Assembly (NCBI GenBank): GCA_963773085.1
Contig: CAVYZS010000011.1
Coordinates: forward strand, 434,001 to 498,000
DNA: 64,000 nucleotides
Direction: 5' to 3'
DNA from: JAENVT01 sp963773085
GTDB lineage: Bacteria > Actinomycetota > Acidimicrobiia > Acidimicrobiales > Ilumatobacteraceae
A program made the position numbers and the translations under genes. Below the pieces are notes generated by a model. It had not been told where the DNA came from. It worked only from the letters and a program-made list of their open reading frames with translations, and did no database searches. Of this stretch, positions 16,969-25,186 are shown piece after piece; positions within the stretch are counted from its first letter, which is position 1, and each line of letters begins with the position of its first letter.

Positions 16969-17051
16969 CTACATATTGCAGTCACTTCGGGCTACACATT
17001 GCGGTCCGTTGGGAATGCGGGTCGCGGCCACTCTGGGCTACAGATTGCGGT
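16969..17051. repeat. Three phased repeats CTACANATTGCNGT upstream of the DUF4143 gene
   Basis: The 14-nt core occurs at 16969-16982, 16992-17005 and 17038-17051, matching at 11 or more of 14 positions. The start-to-start distances are 23 and 46 bp, i.e. one and two units of 23. The second and third copies share a longer 23-bp block beginning CACT and ending ATTGCGGT. No coding frame is apparent. They could be binding sites of a dedicated regulator or end repeats of a mobile unit that includes the ATPase. Confidence 0.6.
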
Positions 17052-17097
17052 TTGAGTGTCCGGGAGGGAGTCCTTCTTGTCAATCCCGACGCGTATC

Positions 17098-17157
17098 GGG
17101 AACTCCAAGTGAGTCCTGAGCCGGATCGGGAACTGAGTCGGGAACATCGCGGGGAAC
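17098..17157. repeat. Four GGGAAC direct repeats in a gene-free stretch (16960-17335)
   Basis: GGGAAC occurs at 17098, 17128, 17140 and 17152, the last three exactly 12 bp apart. GGAAC is the classic -35 core of many ECF sigma factors and an ECF sigma gene lies 0.9 kb downstream. However, none of the copies is followed at 15-17 nt by a clean CGTC/CGTT -10 element. The rest of this 376-bp gap holds only the phased repeats at 16969-17051 and the upstream region of the secreted protein gene. Confidence 0.35.
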
Positions 17158-17335
17158 ATCCCTGGCGGAGTCGTGAGGAGCTCAGATTCTGTTCCGCGGG
17201 CGACGATTTTCCCGGTCGGGCGACGATGTAGTGGATATGGGGGCAGACGTTGAGTGGGTCGGAGGCGGGGCTGTCCCGCCGTGGAGTCCGATCCCTTTCG
17301 TTTGCGCCGGATTCCACGAGGAGAGGAGAACAGTC

Positions 17336-17890
17336 ATGAACACAATCGAGGGGAAGGTGCGGTCCAGCAAGGTTCGGAGGATGGCCTTTGCGCTCGTTCT
17401 GGTGGCGGGCTTTGCGGCCCAGTCCATCTCATTGAGCCACGGCGTGGCTGTGGCCGACGGCGGCCGGGATCACCGTACCGTCGATGTCACCTTCACGAAG
17501 TGGGTAGTGACGCTCCCTGCCCCGACGTTGGCCGGAGTTCTCATGGACGGCGTGGTCGGCGGCGATGTCGGCCGTGGACGTTTTGCCGGTCAGGTCCTCA
17601 GCGTCGACACCACGTCTCGGCCGGGCTTCACATTGCTGCATCCTCGCTATGAGTTCTATGGCAGCAAACACTCCTTCATCGCCGATGTCCGCGTCACGGA
17701 GAACGACACGACTGCCCCAGCCACCGCTGTGATCCGCGGCGTTGTCACAAGCGGTTGGATGAAGGGTGCGCGGGTGACCGGGGAATACACGGTGTTTGGC
17801 TCGTGCCCCATTCAGACACCGGGCAACGTGTTTGGTGCCTTGTGTTTCCAGGGCACGCTCCACCTGCAACGTGGAGATAGGCACGACTGA
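17336..17890 (+). CDS. Secreted protein of unknown function
   Basis: ATG 17336 follows GAGGAGAGGAGAA, a good ribosome binding site. The 184-residue product has a basic N-terminus, a hydrophobic core (MAFALVLVAGFAAQSISL, about 16-33) and a likely cleavage after VAVA. The mature part is a Ser/Thr/Gly-rich beta-type domain (GVLMDGVVGGDVGRGRFAGQ; ending CFQGTLHLQRG) with two cysteines that may form a disulfide. It is reminiscent of small beta-barrel secreted proteins, but I do not recognise a named family. It lies ahead of the ECF sigma/anti-sigma-like pair and may be a regulon member. Confidence 0.7.
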   Translation: MNTIEGKVRSSKVRRMAFALVLVAGFAAQSISLSHGVAVADGGRDHRTVDVTFTKWVVTLPAPTLAGVLMDGVVGGDVGRGRFAGQVLSVDTTSRPGFTLLHPRYEFYGSKHSFIADVRVTENDTTAPATAVIRGVVTSGWMKGARVTGEYTVFGSCPIQTPGNVFGALCFQGTLHLQRGDRHD

Positions 17891-18074
17891 CGTGCGATCC
17901 GCTCCACGAGTGTCGTCTCGTGTATTCATCCATCTGGGCGCTGGGCGCTGGGCGCCGACCGGCGGGTCGGCGTCGGCGGGTCGCCGCCGTCCGGTCTCAT
18001 CGCCAAAGATCACTGATTGCGAAGTTTCCCGTCCGGCGCGACGATTCTATGACTCGAGCAACGAAGAAGCAGAT

Positions 18075-18609
18075 ATGAAGGTCGTCGCGACCGAAGAAGA
18101 GGCGCCGGTGATCTCGTCGGCAGCTCTCGCTGAGTTCTACGACCGTTGCGCGCGTGAGGTGTTTCGCTACCTCGCCTGTCGTCTGTTGGGCGACCGCCCG
18201 GCCGCCGAAGACCTCACTCAAGAAGCGTTCGCTGCCGTGGTCGTCGCTGCCAGGGCTGGACGCCGGGAGGCACTGACGATGCCGTGGGTGATGGGCGTTG
18301 CTCGTCACAAACTGGTCGACCATTACCGTCGTTTAGCCCGAGAACAACGGCACCTCGCGTTGGCGTGGGCTCAGGATCCGGAGTCGGACGAGCTCGGTCA
18401 ACTTGACAACACCGATTCGGCCCGAGTGTTGGAGATGCTGCCGCGACTTGAGTCCCGAGCACCGGCTCGTGCTGATCCTCAAGTACGTCGATGAGCTCTC
18501 CGCACAAGAAATCGCATCCACACTGGATCGTTCGCTCGACGCCACGAACTCACTGCTGAGCAGAGCGCGGCGAGCATTGTCCACAAACCTCACGGAGAAG
18601 TGTTCATGA
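18075..18609 (+). CDS. ECF sigma factor, interrupted by a +1 frameshift
   Basis: From ATG 18075 the first frame encodes the sigma-2 region: LAEFYDRCAREVFRYLACRL, AAEDLTQEAFAAVV and MPWVMGVARHKLVDHYRR. At about 18447 the homology moves by one base into the next frame, which encodes sigma-4: LSPEHRLVLILKYVDELSAQ, EIASTLDRSL and LLSRARRAL. Dropping one base within GCGACTTGAG restores a normal protein of about 177 residues; as written, the first frame ends with an unrelated tail at 18494. It is either a recent inactivation or a sequence error. The restored stop at 18607-18609 overlaps the ATG of the next gene (18606) in an ATGA, which supports the corrected frame being functional in the ancestor. 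Confidence 0.75.
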
Positions 18610-19577
18610 ACCGCAACCCTGTCCGCGCGGCGATCGAAGACGTCGACTGCGAGCCATCGAATGAGTTCCTGAGTTCTCTTCGTACGCAACTCCTTGCTGA
18701 TTTCACCGGATCGACCACAGGCGACACGGCTATGTCACAGCTTCCGAGCGCTTCACCTCCCGAATCCCATCCGGAGTACATCGAGCTGGCGCCCAACACC
18801 TCACGCCTGTCTCCGAACCGGCGCCTAATGCAGACCCTGGTGGCCGCAGCCGCGTGCATTGCCCTAATCGCAACCGGCGCCGTGATCGCCAATCGTGCCA
18901 GCGACGACCCGAACGCGACCCCACGCGACGTGAATCCTCAAGAAGCGCATTCGTTGGCTCAACGTGCCTTGGTCCCCTCCAACGCCTTCAACGGAACAGC
19001 ACTAGCGCCAGCCAACGGCCTCGGGGTGGCTACGGAAATCGCCGAGGACTGGATCGCAGCCCAACGCCCGAAGCAGGCCGCCGCGACGATTGCAGAACTT
19101 CCTGCCTGTGCACAGCTCACCTCCGTCGGACTCTTCCCACCCACGACCAAGTCCGCCACCGCCTATCAAGCCTCGCACAACCTCAACTTCCTACGACAAA
19201 CCGTGTTCGTATTCGCGACCCCACAGGACGCATCACGCGCTATGGATGTGATCGCCGGCAAGCTCTATCCAACATGCCTCTTCAACCTCTTTGACCGCGT
19301 GATCCCGGTCGAGCACAACGGCGCGAAGTCGACCTCCGAGGCGTGGGACGCACCACAGATCGCACCGCACGGCGACCGACAGGTCATCATCGGTCAGCAC
19401 ACGACAGTCATCCTTACCACCGGCCCTGCGGAGCTCCATCTCCTCAACGCCTTCGTCCAGGTCGGTCGAGCGATCTCGTTCATCAACCCTCGCTTGATTG
19501 CCACTGGGGACGTCTGGCAGGTCGACAAGACCATCACCGACGCCACAAGCGCCCTCAATAACGTATTCGGTCCCTGA
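18606..19577 (+). CDS. Membrane-anchored partner of the ECF sigma factor (anti-sigma-like)
   Basis: The 323-residue protein has a cytoplasmic N-terminus (about 1-77), one transmembrane helix (TLVAAAACIALIATGAVIA, about 78-96) and a large extracytoplasmic region with Cys pairs (PACAQLTS, YPTCLFNLF). The layout and ATGA coupling to the sigma gene suggest an anti-sigma factor or sensor. No zinc-binding HxxxCxxC anti-sigma motif is visible, and the extracytoplasmic part looks like a PknH-like/sensor lipoprotein domain. The role is inferred from topology and context. Confidence 0.6.
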   Translation: MNRNPVRAAIEDVDCEPSNEFLSSLRTQLLADFTGSTTGDTAMSQLPSASPPESHPEYIELAPNTSRLSPNRRLMQTLVAAAACIALIATGAVIANRASDDPNATPRDVNPQEAHSLAQRALVPSNAFNGTALAPANGLGVATEIAEDWIAAQRPKQAAATIAELPACAQLTSVGLFPPTTKSATAYQASHNLNFLRQTVFVFATPQDASRAMDVIAGKLYPTCLFNLFDRVIPVEHNGAKSTSEAWDAPQIAPHGDRQVIIGQHTTVILTTGPAELHLLNAFVQVGRAISFINPRLIATGDVWQVDKTITDATSALNNVFGP

Positions 19578-19613
19578 GCCGAAGATCTCGACATACGGTT
19601 TGTCGGGGACGGC

Positions 19614-19619
19614 TAGGGT
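19614..19619 (+). promoter_or_regulatory. -10 box TAGGGT, leaderless start of the HTH-STAND gene
   Basis: TAGGGT ends at 19619 and the GTG start codon begins at 19626, 7 nt later, the same geometry as the cysH, ABC and ArsR promoters in this window. No convincing -35 element is seen at 17-18 nt, so the call rests on the recurrent spacing. Confidence 0.35.
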
Positions 19620-19625
19620 CGCACA

Positions 19626-21998
19626 GTGGCCAGCACGGTTCGAGCAGGTTCCCGGTCCACCATTGATGGTGCCGGTTTGAGTCCGCGCGAAATAGATGTG
19701 CTCGAACTGATGGCCGAGGGGCTCTCGAACGAATCGGTCGCAGAGCGGCTGTACTTGAGCGTGAAGTCGGTGGAGTCAACGATCCGCTCGATCATGATGA
19801 AGCTCGACCTGTTCGAGGACCCCCACGCGAACCGCCGCGTGTTGGCGGTCCGAATGTTTCTCGACAGTGCTCCGGCGAGCATGAGCGGCTGGCCGTCGTG
19901 GGCGTCGCACTTTGTCGGTCGCACTGCTGAACTGGAGGAACTGGCGCGGCTGGTTGACGAGCACCGCCTCGTCACGGTCGTCGGCCCCGGAGGGATAGGC
20001 AAAACACGGCTCGTCGCTGAGCTAGCAGGACGGATCGCGGAGGATGGGACAAGCACCCATTTCGTAGATCTCACCGGAGCGACAGGTATAGACGTCCTCG
20101 GTCGTCTGTGTAGCTCTTTCGGCATCGTACTGACCAACGAGAACGCCAGTTGGCGACGGCTCGAACGAGTACTCCAAGCCAGACCGCGGCTGACGGTGCT
20201 GGACAACGCCGAGACCTGCGTGACGGAAGTTCGGCAGTTGGTGCCGCGCCTGATCTCGATGACGGATGCTCGCGTGCTGGTGACCAGCAGAGAGCCCCTG
20301 GCGTTCGCCGGTGAACGGCTCTATCCGATACCGCCACTCGTGGTGAGCGAAGGTCGTCAGCTCTTGGTGACACGTGTCGCTGATTGTGGAGTCGATGTGT
20401 CGGGTGGGAGCGACCGGGCAGCCGTTGACTCGGTTCTCGAGAAGCTCAGTGGAATGCCATTGGCAATTGAACTGGTGGCGGTCAGGTTTGCCTCGTTGTC
20501 GCTGGACGCTGTTGGGGAACAGCTCGGGCATTTGCCGGAGTTGCTGGAGCGGCCCGGCACCGACCGTCACGCGAGCATCCGTTCGGCGCTCGACGCGAGC
20601 TACGGCTCCCTGGGATTTGATGTTCAGCGGGCCTTCCGGCTGCTCTCGGTATTCGTCGGAGGACTGACGCTTCAGTCTGCAGAGCACATTCTGGGCACAT
20701 CGACCTTCGAGGTCGGACGAGTGCTGGATCGGCTGGTGCGATCCTCACTCTTCGGTTTCGCTCGTGGTCGTTACCGAATGCTCGAACCGGTGCGCCAGTA
20801 CGCCGCCGATCTGTGCCAGTCTCACGACGAGCTGGCGGAGAGCGACACAGCCCTCGTTGAATGGTGCGCGCAACTCGTGAGTGGCGCCGGGCAGGGTTAC
20901 GCCCGATCCGCACGGCACTGGCGGGAGCGGCTGGATCCAGAGGCTGCAAATATCGAGGCCGCGATCAACGCAGCCCTCGATCTGGGGCATGGCGAATCGG
21001 CGTTGATCCTCTGCAGCGAGTTGACGTACTACTGGGCGTCGGAACGACCGGGAGCGACGCTCCCGATCGCCGAACGAGTCGTCGCACGCCTCGATGGCAC
21101 CGAATCCGAGGTTCTGCGGGCCTGGGGCGTGTTGTGCCTCGGGCGGCTTCGATGCGAGACCTGGGATTACGCGGGTGGCACGGCTCTGCTCGATGTTGCG
21201 GCAGAGCTTTTCGAGAAGCACGATGACCGGGTTGGGTTGATGCTCGCCTTGTTGTGGCTGAGCGGGATCAGTCGGCCGGACTTGTACGATCGCGTTATCG
21301 CGCTGGCCAATGAGAACTCCTTCCCCGAAATCGAGGGCTGGGCATATCTTGCGAAAGTCAACGAAGAAGTCTTTCGACAGCAACCCCAGCCGAGGTGGAA
21401 CGAGGCGTCGTTCCACTCCGAGATCGACCCGTGGCTCGACCAAGCACAGACCATCGCTCTCGAGAATGGATTCGACATTCTTCGTTTCGAGGTTCTCCTC
21501 TCCAAGGTCAGAATCCGACTGCTCGGCGGTTGCTTCGACGCGTCGCTGGGATCAGACAGCCAACTCGACTCGATGATGACAGAAGCCGAGCAACTAGCTC
21601 GCTCAGTTGGAAATGCGTCGATGATCGCCGAGATCCTCAGGGCCCGCAATGTCTGGAGGGCGCGCCTCGGACGTTGGCTCGAGGCACGCGGTTCCATCGC
21701 CGAACAACTCGACTTGTCGTCTTGGACCGACCAACGGCTGCTGCTGACGAGTGGGGTGCTGCTCGTCGCTTCGTTGCTCGATGCCGAAGGACGACAAGAC
21801 GAGGCCCGTTCCCTCATCGCCACCGCAGCGCCGACATATTGCGCATACGCCGCCGAACCGAGTTGGCTGCAGTACAACCTCTCGTCCGCGGAACTGTTCG
21901 AGTACGCCTTCGAGCATCGAGACGGACCAATCCTCGACACCGATCAACTCAACGATCTTGTCGTGCGGTGCAAAGCCCTGCTCGGCGTGGCCTCGTAG
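19626..21998 (+). CDS. Large regulator: N-terminal LuxR-type HTH + STAND NTPase + helical repeats
   Basis: The 790-residue protein starts with a GerE/LuxR HTH (about 17-62: LSPREIDVLELMAEGLSNES, VAERLYLSVKSVESTIRSIM). It continues with an NB-ARC/AAA-type ATPase whose P-loop is VVGPGGIGKTRLV (about 118-130). A Walker B-like LTVLDNAE, a sensor LVTSREPL and GMPLAIELVA follow. The second half (about 400-790) is alpha-helical and TPR-like. STAND proteins of this type are ATP-dependent switches controlling transcription. In the better known LAL regulators the HTH is at the C-terminus, so the N-terminal position is notable. Start GTG 19626. Its 3' end overlaps the Lon-like gene on the other strand by 55 nt. 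Confidence 0.85.
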   Translation: MASTVRAGSRSTIDGAGLSPREIDVLELMAEGLSNESVAERLYLSVKSVESTIRSIMMKLDLFEDPHANRRVLAVRMFLDSAPASMSGWPSWASHFVGRTAELEELARLVDEHRLVTVVGPGGIGKTRLVAELAGRIAEDGTSTHFVDLTGATGIDVLGRLCSSFGIVLTNENASWRRLERVLQARPRLTVLDNAETCVTEVRQLVPRLISMTDARVLVTSREPLAFAGERLYPIPPLVVSEGRQLLVTRVADCGVDVSGGSDRAAVDSVLEKLSGMPLAIELVAVRFASLSLDAVGEQLGHLPELLERPGTDRHASIRSALDASYGSLGFDVQRAFRLLSVFVGGLTLQSAEHILGTSTFEVGRVLDRLVRSSLFGFARGRYRMLEPVRQYAADLCQSHDELAESDTALVEWCAQLVSGAGQGYARSARHWRERLDPEAANIEAAINAALDLGHGESALILCSELTYYWASERPGATLPIAERVVARLDGTESEVLRAWGVLCLGRLRCETWDYAGGTALLDVAAELFEKHDDRVGLMLALLWLSGISRPDLYDRVIALANENSFPEIEGWAYLAKVNEEVFRQQPQPRWNEASFHSEIDPWLDQAQTIALENGFDILRFEVLLSKVRIRLLGGCFDASLGSDSQLDSMMTEAEQLARSVGNASMIAEILRARNVWRARLGRWLEARGSIAEQLDLSSWTDQRLLLTSGVLLVASLLDAEGRQDEARSLIATAAPTYCAYAAEPSWLQYNLSSAELFEYAFEHRDGPILDTDQLNDLVVRCKALLGVAS

Positions 21999-22963
21999 GG
22001 GCGGTCACGCAACTGCGACCTTCCGATGGGGATGCTCGCCGATCTGTGTGCGGCCGTGCAGGTGGTCGTGCTGGCGGTGCGTCCGCACAACCAGGCCAGC
22101 GCCTGGCGCACGTCGTGAACGACAACGAACGCAACCGTTCCCCGGTGGTGCGCAGAGTCTCTGCCTGCCTGTTGGTAGCCGCTGACGTTGAGCCACTCAC
22201 CAACGGTGAAGCCGACATCCGGGTCACGGGTGTGCTCCGATTCGACGATCGTCGTGTGCTCGACCCACCCCGATGGTGTTGGGGTGAAGATCACATCGGG
22301 TTGAGTCAACATCGCTACGGCGACTTTGATCTCGACGTTTGACACTGGGATCACGACTCCGTCGACACCGATGCCCCCGGTGCCGGCGACGCGCAGGTTG
22401 CCGACGAGCGCTCCGGGGGTCAGCGCATCGATGTAGGCGAGGGCGAACATCAACCCAGCCGATGGTCCGGTGTCATCACCGGTGCGGAACCGAGCCCAGC
22501 CAGGCAACTCGTCGGATGCCGCGTAGCTGCTGTCTGCTCCGACTGCTTGGTTGGCGAACCGCCAGGCCGCGTTCTCGCTCAGGACGATGTCCGATTCGGG
22601 ACCTCGGGTCGTGGTGGCGTAATGCTCGAAGACGCGCAGGCGGGTACCACCATCGACAGAGGCGAGCCGATACCAGGCCGACATTGCATCGCTTCGCCCA
22701 GGGTCGTCGAGTTCGATCCGGACAGCGTCACCGCCAACGCGAATGTCATATTGCTCCCCCATCAGTCGGGGGGCAGGCACGTCGACGACCGGAACAACGC
22801 CAACCCCGGCCGTGTCGCCCCACGCACGTGCGAACTCGTATAGCGGCCTGCTCAACCGCGACAGTTCACCGCTCTCGACTTCAGAACTGACCGCCACGAT
22901 CAACAGCTCCACCACCGCGGCGACACCGAGGTAGTGCTGGCGGTGTTTGACGGACGCCGGCAT
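21944..22963 (-). CDS. Lon-like (S16) membrane-anchored serine protease
   Basis: ATG 22963 follows GGGAGAAGG, a suitable ribosome binding site. The 339-residue product has one N-terminal membrane segment (YLGVAAVVELLIVAVS, about 11-26) and a middle beta-rich region. The S16 domain is at about 170-270: GDDTGPSAGLMFALAYID contains the catalytic Ser in GPSAG, and NVEIKVAVAM holds the candidate catalytic Lys. This resembles YlbL-type Lon-like proteases that face outside the membrane. The last about 45 residues are basic and low-complexity, and the 3' end runs 55 nt into the opposite-strand STAND gene, so a frameshift near the end is possible. Confidence 0.75.
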   Translation of the reverse strand: MPASVKHRQHYLGVAAVVELLIVAVSSEVESGELSRLSRPLYEFARAWGDTAGVGVVPVVDVPAPRLMGEQYDIRVGGDAVRIELDDPGRSDAMSAWYRLASVDGGTRLRVFEHYATTTRGPESDIVLSENAAWRFANQAVGADSSYAASDELPGWARFRTGDDTGPSAGLMFALAYIDALTPGALVGNLRVAGTGGIGVDGVVIPVSNVEIKVAVAMLTQPDVIFTPTPSGWVEHTTIVESEHTRDPDVGFTVGEWLNVSGYQQAGRDSAHHRGTVAFVVVHDVRQALAWLCGRTASTTTCTAAHRSASIPIGRSQLRDRPYEATPSRALHRTTRSLS

Positions 22964-23148
22964 GGCCTTCTCCCTGCTGACCGCCGCCTGTGGGTGACGG
23001 CGGGCAACAGTCACTGGAACATCCACCGGCCGCTGGAAACACAGGGCTATCCCTCAATCTCGAAGTCGGGCCTCACCGCATCGGTGCGGGACCTCCCGGT
23101 GCCCCGCGATCGAACTCAGGCCGCGCATCAGGCGAGCAGGCGATAGCG

Positions 23149-24258
23149 CTAGGTGGCGTCCGGGATCAGTTCCAGCAATCCGTGGTCCATCACCGCCGAC
23201 GAGGATCGGTGCAGCAACTGCCTCATGAAAGCCGCACCGCGATCGTTGGACGGGTCCAATGTTCCGGCGATCAGCACCGCGTAGGCGAACAGGTGCAGCA
23301 CGACCAACCGATAGTCCTCCCAGCACTCGTCCAGGGAGTAGCCCTCGACACCGTGGTCGAGCAGGCCGCGATGGTAGTGCTCGATGATCTCCGCCTCGTG
23401 CGCCCGCCGCTCCTCGAGGTCGACGTTCTGGGATACGAGGTAGGCCACGTCGTGCAGTCCGGACGTCTTGGTCAACGTCCAGTCGAGCAGGACCACCGGC
23501 CGCAGGTCCGGGGTGTCCCCGAACATCATGTTGTCGAGGCGGAGATCACCGTGGATGACCGTCTGCACCAGGTGCCCGACCATGCGGTGCAGTTCGGGCA
23601 CAGCGGCGATGAAGCGCTCCTTCACTGCGCGGATCTCGTCGGGCATCGCCTCGGGGAACATCTCCACGCAGGGATCCCAGCCGACGGCACAGCCCCCGGC
23701 GATCCCGGCGATCTGCGGGGCGTCGTCGACCTTGGTCACGCCCTCGAGCAACGGATGGTCGATCCGGTTCCAGTACCTGGCGTGCAGCGCGATCACCGCA
23801 TCGAGGATCATCATCGCCTCGGCCGCGCTGCAACCCGCCACCTGGTCACCGGTCCGGTACGCGGCGAGATCCTCCAGCAGCAGAAACGATGCACCTGTCT
23901 CCGGGTCGTAGCGCCCGCCGTAGCAGCGGGGCGCAGCGAGGCCCTCGATCTCGGAGCTGACGCGGGTGTAGAAGTTGACTTCGCGCTCGTACAGCCGGTA
24001 GGTCATCCCGATCTCGCGGTTGCCCGGCACGGCGCTCGGGAACTTGGCGATCAGCGTCTGCGGTGCCTCCGGCGCAGGCTCGTCGTAGCTGAGGGCGACA
24101 CGTACGAGGATACCCAGCATGCCGATGCCCTCGCCGACGGGCGACGTCGAGAAGCGCGTCACCTTGGCCCCGTGCAGGACACCGGCAGCGTCGAGCGTCG
24201 CGGTGAGCCACTGCGTCGTCAGCTCCTTGGGATGCGTCGGATAGTCGTTCGTTGCCAT
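23149..24258 (-). CDS. Phosphotransferase of the aminoglycoside/ecdysteroid kinase-like fold
   Basis: The 369-residue protein has kinase-like motifs: TLIAKFPS (ATP-binding Lys, about 72), FLLLEDL (hinge) and VIHGDLRLDNMMFG (Brenner-type catalytic loop, Asp about 242), then VVLLDWT (metal-binding DW). Homologues annotated as phosphotransferases or DUF1679/EcKinase act on small molecules; the substrate here is unknown. It starts at ATG 24258, 90 nt after the membrane protein gene on the same strand. It may be a distal member of the baseplate operon, or independent. Confidence 0.85.
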   Translation of the reverse strand: MATNDYPTHPKELTTQWLTATLDAAGVLHGAKVTRFSTSPVGEGIGMLGILVRVALSYDEPAPEAPQTLIAKFPSAVPGNREIGMTYRLYEREVNFYTRVSSEIEGLAAPRCYGGRYDPETGASFLLLEDLAAYRTGDQVAGCSAAEAMMILDAVIALHARYWNRIDHPLLEGVTKVDDAPQIAGIAGGCAVGWDPCVEMFPEAMPDEIRAVKERFIAAVPELHRMVGHLVQTVIHGDLRLDNMMFGDTPDLRPVVLLDWTLTKTSGLHDVAYLVSQNVDLEERRAHEAEIIEHYHRGLLDHGVEGYSLDECWEDYRLVVLHLFAYAVLIAGTLDPSNDRGAAFMRQLLHRSSSAVMDHGLLELIPDAT

Positions 24259-24348
24259 GGTCTACCTCCCCGTGCTACTCCACCCGGCAAGCACCCGGTC
24301 GCAGTTTGCCAGAACCGTTGCAGGTCCGGGTCAAACTGCGTCGGTCCG

Positions 24349-25137
24349 TCAGCGTTTCGAACGGCCGACGACACGTCGGGCGACATCGGTGCGCAGGCGA
24401 GTGGGATCGCTCTGCTTCTGCACCGAGGCGAGCAGCCGCTCGATCTCGCGGGTCGTGCGCGTTGCCCTGCGGCGGCCGCGTGCTGCAACGACGGCCCCGG
24501 CTGCGACCGCGATCGGCGCCGCCACGAGTATCAACGGCGAAGCGACGATGGTGAGCGCGACAATGACTGTTGCGGTACCACCGACGGCGACAGCCGACCC
24601 GGCGCTTCCCCACACACGACGATCGATCACCCGATCGACCATCACCCGCACCGCGCAGGTGCCCATCCTCGTGTCGCGCACAGTGACCGTGATGCGTTGG
24701 ACGTCGCCCAGGCCGCCCTCACCGGTTGCAGATCGGATGGTTCTGATCGCGACACCGACGAGATCCGCGCGCCTGCTCCATTCGCCATCGCAGTCGCGCA
24801 TGAAGTCACGACGAAGGTGATGTCCCTCGACCAACCACACATCGAAACGAGCCAGTACTTCCATCGGCGTGCCCGCGATCTCGTCGTCGACCACCACCAT
24901 CCACGGACCAAGCAGTCGATCACCCAGGTGGGCGGGTGGGAGCGGTCCGAGGCGGTCGATCGCGATCGACCGCCGGACGGCCTCGATCGACATTCCGACC
25001 TCCTCGACTGCAGCGATCAACGCTGCCTCGCCAACCCCTGAATCTCGATCGTCGTCATCGTCGTGGATGTCCAAGGCATCGGCGCGACGGAGAATCCGCG
25101 CTACAGCGTCTCGGTCGAGCCGCACCTCATCCGTCAT
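24349..25137 (-). CDS. Membrane protein with cytoplasmic sensor-like N-terminal region, unknown
   Basis: The 262-residue protein starts MTDEVRLDRDAVARILRRAD, with an acidic run DDDDDRDSG and a short helical N-terminal domain (EAALIAAVEEVGMSIEAVRRSI) seen in bacterial proteins with a SHOCT- or DUF1707-like start. A beta-rich middle (about 80-165) is followed by a glycine-hinged hydrophobic pair (about 175-222) that looks like two membrane spans. The C-terminus is basic. ATG 25137 is chosen because the frame upstream encodes only Arg/Ser-rich shadow sequence. It follows the tail-protein gene by 49 nt on the same strand. Function unknown. Confidence 0.65.
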   Translation of the reverse strand: MTDEVRLDRDAVARILRRADALDIHDDDDDRDSGVGEAALIAAVEEVGMSIEAVRRSIAIDRLGPLPPAHLGDRLLGPWMVVVDDEIAGTPMEVLARFDVWLVEGHHLRRDFMRDCDGEWSRRADLVGVAIRTIRSATGEGGLGDVQRITVTVRDTRMGTCAVRVMVDRVIDRRVWGSAGSAVAVGGTATVIVALTIVASPLILVAAPIAVAAGAVVAARGRRRATRTTREIERLLASVQKQSDPTRLRTDVARRVVGRSKR

Positions 25138-25186
25138 CCTCGCCAGCCTACGACCACACTGGCGGCTCGGCCGCAGCATCGGATGC

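Noticed and set aside
18440..18455. Programmed +1 frameshift in the sigma gene
   Set aside because: No stop codon or rare-codon stall at the shift site, and similar one-base breaks occur in many unrelated genes of the window, so an error or mutation is simpler.
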